DNA of 64,000 nucleotides from assembly GCF_017303275.1 (NCBI RefSeq), contig NZ_JAFKOJ010000005.1, forward strand, positions 186,001 to 250,000. The letters run 5' to 3'. The DNA is from Bacillus sp. NTK034. GTDB lineage: Bacteria > Bacillota > Bacilli > Bacillales > Cytobacillaceae. Position numbers and translations under genes: made by a program. Positions 57,485 through 64,000 of this stretch are shown one piece after another (position 1 is the first letter of the stretch; the number at the start of each line of letters is the position of its first letter). The notes beneath the pieces are model-generated. The model did not search any database, had not been told where the DNA came from, and saw only the letters and a program-made list of their open reading frames with translations.

Positions 57485-59152
57485 TTACATTTTTTCCGGA
57501 GCAGATACACCGATTAATTTCAGAGCGTTTTTCAAAGTAGTCTGAACCGCTTTGATTAATGCCAGGCGGGCTTTGGTTCTTTCCGGATTTTCCGCATCCA
57601 GTACTTTTTCAGCATTATAGAAGCTGTGGAAAGTAGAAGCCAGTTCATAAATATAGTTCGTGATTCTATGCGGCATGCGCTTTTGCGCAGCTTCGCCGAC
57701 AGCCTGCGGGAATTCGCCGATTTTCTTCAGAACGTCGATTTCCTTTTCCGCCTGAATCAGGGAGTAATCTGCAGCTTCGGCAGACATGCCCTGCTCTTCA
57801 CCCTGGCGCAGGATGCTGGAAATACGCGCGTGTGCGTACTGGGCATAGTAAACGGGGTTTTCGTTTGATTGTGATACAGCCAAATCAAGGTCAAAATCAA
57901 GATGCGTATCTGCGCTTCTCATCGCGAAGAAATAGCGTGTTGCATCCAGTCCTACTTCTTCCACAAGGTCACGCATCGTTACCGCTTTACCGGTACGTTT
58001 GCTCATCTTCATTTTTTCGCCGTTTTTGTACAAGTGTACAAGCTGGATGATTTCGACTTCGAGCGCCTCACGGTCATAGCCAAGCGCCTGGATGGCTGCT
58101 TTCATGCGCGGGATGTAGCCATGGTGATCAGCGCCCCAAATGTTGATCAGCTTTTCAAAGCCTCTTTCAAGCTTGTCTTTATGGTAAGCGATATCTGGAG
58201 TCAGATATGTGTAAGAACCGTCATTTTTAATCAGAACACGGTCTTTATCATCACCGAAAGCAGTTGAGCGGAACCAGGTTGCACCCTCATCTTCGTAAAT
58301 GTGGCCGTTATCCTTTAATGCCTGCAGGGCTGTGTCGATTTTGCCATTATGATAAAGGGATGTTTCAGAATACCATACATCAAATGGCACGCGGAAGTCT
58401 TCAAGATCCTGCTTCAGCTTCGCCATTTCATATTTCAGGCCGTATTCACGGAAAAAGTCAAAACGCTCTTTTTCATCCGCATTTACATACTTATCGCCGT
58501 ACTCGTCAGCCAGCTTTTTGCCGATGCCGATGATGTCTTCGCCATGGTAGCCGTCAGCCGGCATTTCTTTTTCAAGGCCAAGAGCCTGGAAATACCGCGC
58601 TTCAACCGATAGAGCCAGATTGTTAATCTGGTTTCCGGCATCATTGATATAGTACTCACGGGAAACATCATAGCCGGCTTTATCTAAAATGTTGCATAAG
58701 GAGTCGCCGACAGCTGCGCCGCGGGCATGTCCTAGATGCAAGTCCCCTGTCGGGTTAGCTGAAACAAACTCCACCTGGATCTTCTGGCTGTTTCCAACCG
58801 TTGTTTCTCCGTACTGATCCCCTGCTTCCAGAACGGCCGGAATCAGGTCAGTTAAATAAGAATTATTCATGTAAAAATTGATAAAGCCAGGCCCGGCGAT
58901 TTCAATTTTTTCAATGGAAGCCTTTGAGCTGTCAAAATGAGCGATAAGCTCCTCTGCAATCATTCTTGGCGCTTTTTTAGCCACACGCGCTAATTGCATC
59001 GCCATATTCGTGGAATAGTCTCCATGCGCCTTTTCCTTCGGGATTTCCAGAATTACATCCGGAATCTGCTCTTTCGCTGCCAAGCCAGCCTTAACAACCG
59101 CATCCTTAATTTCCTGCTTTAATTTGCCTTGCACCTGCTCAACTATGTTCAT
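57485..59152 (-). CDS. argS: Arginyl-tRNA synthetase
   Basis: Class I synthetase with [14 protein letters not shown] (HIGH motif, about 130) and KMSKRTG (KMSKS loop), an N-terminal ArgS domain and C-terminal DALR anticodon domain ([12 protein letters not shown]). 555 residues from ATG at 59152, preceded by GAGGAGGAGAAC. It overlaps ywiB by 14 bp, suggesting coupled translation. Confidence 0.97.
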   Translation of the reverse strand: MNIVEQVQGKLKQEIKDAVVKAGLAAKEQIPDVILEIPKEKAHGDYSTNMAMQLARVAKKAPRMIAEELIAHFDSSKASIEKIEIAGPGFINFYMNNSYLTDLIPAVLEAGDQYGETTVGNSQKIQVEFVSANPTGDLHLGHARGAAVGDSLCNILDKAGYDVSREYYINDAGNQINNLALSVEARYFQALGLEKEMPADGYHGEDIIGIGKKLADEYGDKYVNADEKERFDFFREYGLKYEMAKLKQDLEDFRVPFDVWYSETSLYHNGKIDTALQALKDNGHIYEDEGATWFRSTAFGDDKDRVLIKNDGSYTYLTPDIAYHKDKLERGFEKLINIWGADHHGYIPRMKAAIQALGYDREALEVEIIQLVHLYKNGEKMKMSKRTGKAVTMRDLVEEVGLDATRYFFAMRSADTHLDFDLDLAVSQSNENPVYYAQYAHARISSILRQGEEQGMSAEAADYSLIQAEKEIDVLKKIGEFPQAVGEAAQKRMPHRITNYIYELASTFHSFYNAEKVLDAENPERTKARLALIKAVQTTLKNALKLIGVSAPEKM

Positions 59153-59567
59153 TGTTCTCCTCCTCAAACGTAATCGCCAAATGGTATGTACCTGCCTGGG
59201 ATCCCTGCATTTTCAAATCGTATAAAATATCAATCGAACCTTCGCCGGATTCTTCATCATATTGATGGACCATCCGCTTGGTCACTGTGCCCATCTCAAA
59301 CACTCCGTATGGCGTCTCGTAGCTGCCGCGGAGCTTTTTATTCATTCTGAAAGGGAGCCTCATTTTCACGGCGCCGCTTCGTAAAATCAGTCCGTCTGCA
59401 TCGGACATTTTTATGATCGTCTTTACTGTTCCCTCTTCCATCATTTCATCATACTGAAGGAACCGGGCAGAATCTTTTCTATAGTATCGGCCAAAAGCAG
59501 TCAATTCAAAAGTCTCTTTGCTGCCTCCGCTGCGAATATCTGTCTTCACATTAATCTTCACAGGCAT
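59139..59567 (-). CDS. ywiB: DUF1934 beta-barrel protein YwiB
   Basis: Conserved partner upstream of argS in bacilli, of unknown function, with a lipocalin-like strand pattern. [20 protein letters not shown] and [11 protein letters not shown] are family stretches. ATG at 59567 aligns with known starts but lacks a strong site; an in-frame GTG at 59600 behind AAAAGGAT is possible though closely spaced. Confidence 0.85.
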   Translation of the reverse strand: MPVKINVKTDIRSGGSKETFELTAFGRYYRKDSARFLQYDEMMEEGTVKTIIKMSDADGLILRSGAVKMRLPFRMNKKLRGSYETPYGVFEMGTVTKRMVHQYDEESGEGSIDILYDLKMQGSQAGTYHLAITFEEENNEHS

Positions 59568-59692
59568 TTGTTCCGCTGAGCGACTGGACAACGGCAACAC
59601 ATCCTTTTCATCATATATAACTATATAAGTATAAATACTTGATGGGGAAAGTGCAAGGAGCGGGTGGCAGGCACCGCCCGAATTTTATCAAA

Positions 59693-59722
59693 TAAAAAAA
59701 CGGAGACCGAGGTCCCCGTTTA
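59693..59722 (-). terminator. Terminator downstream of speE-speB
   Basis: AACGGAGACC/GGTCCCCGTT stem (one mismatch) followed on the minus strand by TTTTTTTATTTG. It lies beyond the R3 repeat that abuts the speB stop. Confidence 0.8.
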
Positions 59723-59723
59723 T

Positions 59724-59859
59724 CGCAGTCTACCGGGCAGCAGGCCCCCATTCAAGACTCAGAAGAATGAATGGGGGCCTACTGCCCGTAAAGGCACGAT
59801 TGGATCAACTAACAATCAGTTGGGGATAAAAAACTCCCCAACTGATTAAAGTTTCACTT
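59724..59859. repeat. Dispersed repeat R3, copy 2 (about 136 bp)
   Basis: Same order as copy 1 at 7174: CGCAGTCTACCGGGCAG, an internal GGCCCCCATTC/GAATGGGGGCC stem, ACTGCCCGTAAAGGCACGA, then AATCAGTTGGGG/CCCCAACTGATT and AAAGTTTCACTT up to the speB stop. Confidence 0.88.
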
Positions 59860-60738
59860 TTATTTTTTATTCACCCATCCAAGAATCATTTCCCGGATCA
59901 GTTTGCTGGCTGTATTGGCCGTTTGTTCAGATGGATCATAGATGGGCGCAACCTCTACAAGGTCAGCTCCAACGACTTTAACATCTGAATAGGCAATTTC
60001 ATGAATAGAAGCAAGAAGCTCTCTTGATGTGATGCCGCCTGCGTCGACTGTGCCTGTTCCCGGCGCGTGGGCAGGGTCAAGAACATCAATATCAATTGTT
60101 ACATAGACCGGACGTCCTGCAAGCTTAGGAAGAATATCTTTCAATGGCTTGTGCACTTCGAATTTTGAAATGTGCATGCCGACTTCTTTCGCCCACTGGA
60201 ATTCTTCTTTCATGCCAGAACGGATGCCAAAAGAATAGACATTGCCAGGCCCAATTAAATCAGCTGCCTTGCGGATTGGCGTTGAATGGGATAATGGCTC
60301 CCCTTCATAATCCACACGAAGATCCGTATGGGCGTCCATATGGATAATCGCTAAATCCGGATATTTTTTGTACATTGCTTTGATCACAGGCCAGGAAACC
60401 AAATGTTCTCCGCCCATGCCAAGCGGGAATTTATCCTCCGCCAGAAGCTGATCGATAAACTCCTCAATCATATCGATGCTTTTTTGGGGATTTCCGAATG
60501 GCAGCGGAATATCGCCGGCATCATAATATTTTACCTCTTCAAGCTCACGGTCCAGGTATGGGCTGTACTCTTCAAGCCCGATGGAAACTTCCCTGATGCG
60601 GCCAGGGCCGAAACGGGAGCCTGGACGATAGCTGACCGTCCAATCCATCGGCATTCCATAAATGACCGCTTCACTTTCCTCATAACTAGGATGGCTTTTA
60701 ATAAACACATTGCCTGAATAGGCTTCATCAAAACGCAC
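59860..60738 (-). CDS. speB: Agmatinase
   Basis: Hydrolyses agmatine to putrescine and urea. Ureohydrolase manganese motifs GGEHL (about 115), HMDAHTD (about 140) and DIDVLDP (about 222) are complete. GTG at 60738, nine bases after GAGGG, gives a start VRFDEAYSG as in B. subtilis SpeB; an in-frame ATG three codons earlier is too close to the site. Second gene of speE-speB. Confidence 0.95.
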   Translation of the reverse strand: MRFDEAYSGNVFIKSHPSYEESEAVIYGMPMDWTVSYRPGSRFGPGRIREVSIGLEEYSPYLDRELEEVKYYDAGDIPLPFGNPQKSIDMIEEFIDQLLAEDKFPLGMGGEHLVSWPVIKAMYKKYPDLAIIHMDAHTDLRVDYEGEPLSHSTPIRKAADLIGPGNVYSFGIRSGMKEEFQWAKEVGMHISKFEVHKPLKDILPKLAGRPVYVTIDIDVLDPAHAPGTGTVDAGGITSRELLASIHEIAYSDVKVVGADLVEVAPIYDPSEQTANTASKLIREMILGWVNKK

Positions 60739-60798
60739 CAAGGTCATCCCTCACTTTTTATGTATTCAAGAAGGCTGCTTTAGAAAGCAGCCTGTCCA

Positions 60799-61626
60799 TT
60801 ACTTCACTAAGTCTGCAACAAATTTAGGCAATACAAATGCCGCTTTATGCAATTCCTTCGTATAGTATTTTGTTTCGATTTCATGGAAGCGATCTTCGCT
60901 TACTTCTAATGGATCGTATTTTTTAGATCCGATTGTAAATGCCCACATTCCGCTTGGGTAAGTAGGGATATTCGCAGTGTAGAGACGAGTGATTGGGAAA
61001 ATTTCTTTCACATCGCGCTGTACGTTGCGGATAAGGTCCGCTTTGAACCAAGGGTTGTCAGACTGGGCCACAAAGATGCCGTCTTCTTTTAAGGCTTTAG
61101 AGATTCCAGCATAGAAGCCTTTTGTGAATAGATTTACCGCAGGTCCAACCGGCTCAGTTGAGTCCACCATGATTACGTCATATTCATTTTCGCTTTCGGC
61201 AATGTGCATGAAGCCATCGCCCACCTGCACATCAACGCGAGGGTCATCGAGCTTGCCTGCAATCTCAGGAAGGAATTTTTTTGAGTACTCAATAACCTTT
61301 CCGTCGATATCCACCAGAGTCGCCTTTTTCACGCTTGGGTGCTTAAGGACTTCACGGATAACACCGCCGTCACCGCCGCCAACAACAAGAACGTTTTCAG
61401 GGTTTGGATGCGTGAACAAAGGAATGTGCGCAACCATCTCATGGTAAACAAACTCATCCTTGACTGAAGTCATAACCATGTCGTCAAGAAGAAGCATATT
61501 GCCCCACTCTTCTGTTTCCACCATATCAAGCTTCTGGAATTCTGTCTGTTCTGTATGTAAAGTACGCTTTACCTTCATCGTAATGCCAAAGTTCTCCGTT
61601 TGTTTCTCTGTAAACCAAAGTCCCAT
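60799..61626 (-). CDS. speE: Spermidine synthase
   Basis: Transfers aminopropyl from decarboxylated SAM to putrescine. [16 protein letters not shown] binds the cofactor; the catalytic aspartate lies in [11 protein letters not shown]. 275 residues. With SpeB just downstream, putrescine made from agmatine is converted to spermidine. Confidence 0.97.
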   Translation of the reverse strand: MGLWFTEKQTENFGITMKVKRTLHTEQTEFQKLDMVETEEWGNMLLLDDMVMTSVKDEFVYHEMVAHIPLFTHPNPENVLVVGGGDGGVIREVLKHPSVKKATLVDIDGKVIEYSKKFLPEIAGKLDDPRVDVQVGDGFMHIAESENEYDVIMVDSTEPVGPAVNLFTKGFYAGISKALKEDGIFVAQSDNPWFKADLIRNVQRDVKEIFPITRLYTANIPTYPSGMWAFTIGSKKYDPLEVSEDRFHEIETKYYTKELHKAAFVLPKFVADLVK

Positions 61627-62083
61627 TCTTTAATCATTCCTTCCATAAAAAAATGAATTATCACTAAAGAGCAGCAAAAAGCATTTTCATCTTTTATACT
61701 TCCCTAACATGCAAATAACAAACACAGAAAAAGTATAGATGAATCTAGCAAAATTGCAAGAAAAATTTCGCTAATTAGTAGAGAAAGATGTTTAAAATCC
61801 TCCTGTTTTTTCAATACTGAATACATAGAGCACTTATTAGGAAATTATTTGGATAATTCGCTGCATTTATCGGTCAGCTTTTAATTTTATCGGTCACTTT
61901 GGAGTCTTTATCGGTCAGACTTCTAGTTTATCGGTCAGTTTGGAGTCATTATCGGTCAGACTTCTAGTTTATCGGTCAGTTTGGACAGTTTATCGGTCAG
62001 TTTTTTATCTTTTCGGTCACTTGGCACTGCATTAACTTTTCACTATAAAAAAGTTTGAAACAGATAAATAGGGGGTGCTTGAT
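61627..62083. other. 457-bp divergent interval between speE and pbpG
   Basis: It holds the speE leader (AT-rich, about 61627-61850), array T3 (61867-62030) and the pbpG leader with Shine-Dalgarno GGGGGTG. No gene seen. Confidence 0.65.
61867..62030. repeat. Array T3: eight TTATCGGTCAG units alternating 20 and 21 bp
   Basis: CGGTCA begins at 61871, 61891, 61912, 61932, 61953, 61973, 61994 and 62014: steps 20, 21, 20, 21, 20, 21, 20. The linkers alternate between two types (ACTTCTAGT and TTTGGAGTCA), so the array is built of 41-bp pairs. Confidence 0.92.
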
Positions 62084-64000
62084 ATGGAATTAATGACAGA
62101 TCAGCGTTTTCGGAAAACGATGAAATATTTGCGTGCGGTTCTCATTATTAGCTTAATAGGAATGGCTATAGCCGCAGTGATGATCGGAGGCATTCTCGTA
62201 TATGCCAAAATCTTAGGGCCTCCGCCGCTTGCCGTTCCGCAATCGACTTTATTTTTCTCGGATGATGGCACGGTTATCGGAGAAAGCCACAACGGCCAAA
62301 AACGCTATTGGGCCCCACTTGATGACATCAGCCCGCATTTGATTGATGCGACGGTCTCGATAGAGGATAAGAATTTTTTCGAGCACAATGGATTTGATTA
62401 TAAAAGAATCGCAGGTGCCGCCATCGCTGATATAAAGGCAATGGCCAAAGTTCAGGGCGCCAGCACCATCAGCCAGCAGTATGCCCGCAACCTGTTCCTT
62501 GAACATGAAAAAACCTGGAAGCGGAAATTGCTTGAGGCTTTTTATACCATTAGGCTGGAGATGAATTATACGAAAAAGGAAATCCTCGAAGGCTATTTAA
62601 ATACGATTTATTACGGCAATGGAGCTTACGGCGCGCAGGCAGCAAGCCAGTTCTATTTCGGGAAGGATGCAAGTGAGCTGTCATTGGCTGAGGCTTCGAT
62701 TTTATCCGGCATCCCTAAGGGTCCTGGCATCTACTCGCCATTTGCATCAGCAGAAAAAGCAGATCAGCGTCAGAAAGTGATTCTGCAGACGATGGTGAAG
62801 AACGGGCTTGTCAGCCAAAAAGAAGCTGATCTCGCGGCGGCGGAAGAGCTTGAGCTGGTTGGTGAGCACATGCATCCACGATCGAAAACAGCCCCGTATT
62901 TTCAGGACGCTGTCCGCAATGCCCTTAAAACACAGCTGAAGCTGGATGACCGCACGATTGAACTGGGCGGATTGAAGGTTTATACCACTTTGAATCTGAA
63001 GGAACAGGAAATCGCGGAAGAAACAATAAATAAGCTTATTTCAAAAGACTCGGAGATTCAGGTCGGAGTTGTGGCCATGAATCCGAAAAACGGGTATGTG
63101 AAAGCAATGGTTGGCGGACGTGATTATGAGGAAAGTCCATTTAACCGGGCAGTCCAGGCAGTCAGGCAGCCCGGATCGACGATAAAGCCGCTTCTCTATT
63201 ACGCGGCATTGGAGCAGGGCTTCACCCCCTCCACTCCAATCCGGAGCGAGCAGACGACTTTTCGGTTTGAAGACGGTACGCCGGACTATACACCGCATAA
63301 CTTCAACAGCAAGTATGCGGATGACGAAATCACAATGGCCCAGGCCCTTGCTCTATCAGACAATGTCTATGCGGTGAAGACTCATTTATTTTTAGGAGAA
63401 GAGACGCTTGTCAATACAGCCAAGAAATTTGGCATTACCTCTAAAATGGCGAAGGTACCGTCCCTTGCACTCGGCACATCCGGTATGAGAGTCATTGAGC
63501 TTGCGAACGCCTACAGCATGTTCGCCAATGGAGGTAAAAAGGTCTCGCCGGTACTGATTAAGCGTGTGGAGAACCATAAAGGCGAAGTTATCTACGAGCA
63601 GGAGCCATTTCAGATGAAGGTTCTGAAGCCTGACCTTGCTTTCGTTATGACCCATATGATGACAGGTATTTTTGACCGGAAGCTGAACGGCTATGCCCAG
63701 GTAACGGGAAGCACAGTCATCAACCACATGACACGCCCGTACGCCGGCAAGTCCGGTTCAACAGAAACAGACAGCTGGATGGCCGGCTTTACACCACAGC
63801 TGGTCACTGCGGTATGGACCGGCTATGACAAAGGCCAGGTCATTACAAAAACAGTTGACAAAACGTATGCCAAAAATATTTGGATCCGGTTTATGGAGGA
63901 AGCCCATAAAGGAAAGCCGGCCAAGGAATTCAAAGCGCCCAAAGATACAGTCGGCGTCTACATTGATCCAGCCAACGGGAAAATTGCCGGGGAAAACTGC
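62084..64000 (+). CDS. pbpG: Class A penicillin-binding protein, sporulation type (PbpG), 3' end outside window
   Basis: Signal-anchor helix (about residues 15-40), glycosyltransferase domain with E94 in SIEDKNFFEHNGFD and GASTISQQYARNLFL, then transpeptidase with S365-T-I-K368, SDN and KSGST. It polymerises and cross-links peptidoglycan; B. subtilis PbpG (YwhE) acts in the forespore and lies beside speE-speB. At least 639 residues are present and the frame is open to the edge. Confidence 0.95.
   Translation, partial: MELMTDQRFRKTMKYLRAVLIISLIGMAIAAVMIGGILVYAKILGPPPLAVPQSTLFFSDDGTVIGESHNGQKRYWAPLDDISPHLIDATVSIEDKNFFEHNGFDYKRIAGAAIADIKAMAKVQGASTISQQYARNLFLEHEKTWKRKLLEAFYTIRLEMNYTKKEILEGYLNTIYYGNGAYGAQAASQFYFGKDASELSLAEASILSGIPKGPGIYSPFASAEKADQRQKVILQTMVKNGLVSQKEADLAAAEELELVGEHMHPRSKTAPYFQDAVRNALKTQLKLDDRTIELGGLKVYTTLNLKEQEIAEETINKLISKDSEIQVGVVAMNPKNGYVKAMVGGRDYEESPFNRAVQAVRQPGSTIKPLLYYAALEQGFTPSTPIRSEQTTFRFEDGTPDYTPHNFNSKYADDEITMAQALALSDNVYAVKTHLFLGEETLVNTAKKFGITSKMAKVPSLALGTSGMRVIELANAYSMFANGGKKVSPVLIKRVENHKGEVIYEQEPFQMKVLKPDLAFVMTHMMTGIFDRKLNGYAQVTGSTVINHMTRPYAGKSGSTETDSWMAGFTPQLVTAVWTGYDKGQVITKTVDKTYAKNIWIRFMEEAHKGKPAKEFKAPKDTVGVYIDPANGKIAGENC

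Noticed and set aside
61867..62030. CRISPR-like appearance of the 20/21-bp arrays
   Set aside because: The conserved word is only about 11 bp, linkers are about 10 bp and themselves repeated, and there are no cas genes.

Overview
The window reads as a chromosomal segment of a Gram-positive, spore-forming member of the Bacillaceae. Evidence for this is spoIIR, spo0F, a YhcN/YlaJ-type spore lipoprotein and a sporulation-type class A PBP (pbpG). Purine-rich Shine-Dalgarno sites, frequent TTG/GTG starts and gene order match the upp-glyA-ywl-prfA-rho-fbaA-spo0F-pyrG-rpoE-fadF-argS-speEB-pbpG part of the Bacillus subtilis map. Repeat content and the fatty-acid and hexonate gene sets suggest a Cytobacillus/Mesobacillus-like species rather than B. 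subtilis; that is inference. No rRNA, tRNA, CRISPR, prophage or transposase was found.

Layout: 1-2270 has a truncated secreted serine hydrolase, a small membrane protein and a MerR/coiled-coil protein. 2271-15637 is a mostly minus-strand housekeeping and sporulation block: upp, glyA, an ECF sigma/anti-sigma pair, ywlG, rpiB, a chemoreceptor, ywlE (protein-arginine phosphatase), mntP, ywlC (t6A synthesis) with a DnaA-box cluster, ywlB, a GsiB-like KGG stress protein under a sigma-B-type promoter, spoIIR, prmC and prfA. 15851-26597 has a GntR regulator with a DMT transporter, a spore lipoprotein, tdk, rpmE, rho, glpX, murA (second copy), tal, fbaA and spo0F.

27159-37897 is an accessory catabolic island inserted between ywjG and pyrG. 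It holds a LacI regulator, KDG kinase, 6-phospho-3-hexuloisomerase-like protein, an Ldh_2 oxidoreductase, a TRAP transporter, a zinc dehydrogenase, KDPG aldolase, UxuA, UxuB and a 3-hexulose-6-phosphate synthase-like protein. A sugar acid entering by TRAP would be oxidised to a keto-uronate, reduced to mannonate, dehydrated to KDG, phosphorylated and cleaved to pyruvate and glyceraldehyde-3-phosphate. The HxlA/HxlB pair points to a second, ribulose-monophosphate-like branch. A promoter with a cre-like spacer and a triple 13-bp operator precedes the regulator.

38085-40542 is pyrG and rpoE; pyrG keeps a textbook GGGC start and attenuator. 41380-52514 is a beta-oxidation locus (fadF, thiolase, hydroxyacyl-CoA dehydrogenase, two acyl-CoA dehydrogenases, a TetR regulator) ending in fused isobutyryl-CoA mutase IcmF, which would feed iso-branched chain ends back into beta-oxidation as butyryl-CoA. 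52765-64000 holds cls, uvsE, a cysteine dioxygenase, a DMT transporter, a XapX protein, argS, ywiB, speE-speB and the start of pbpG.

The most unusual signal is intergenic. Three arrays (48633-48860, 56907-57128, 61867-62030) carry different short words but share a register of alternating or averaged 20 and 21 bp, that is 41 bp per pair, about two helical turns per unit. At least four other dispersed repeat families occur, often abutting stop codons or terminators.
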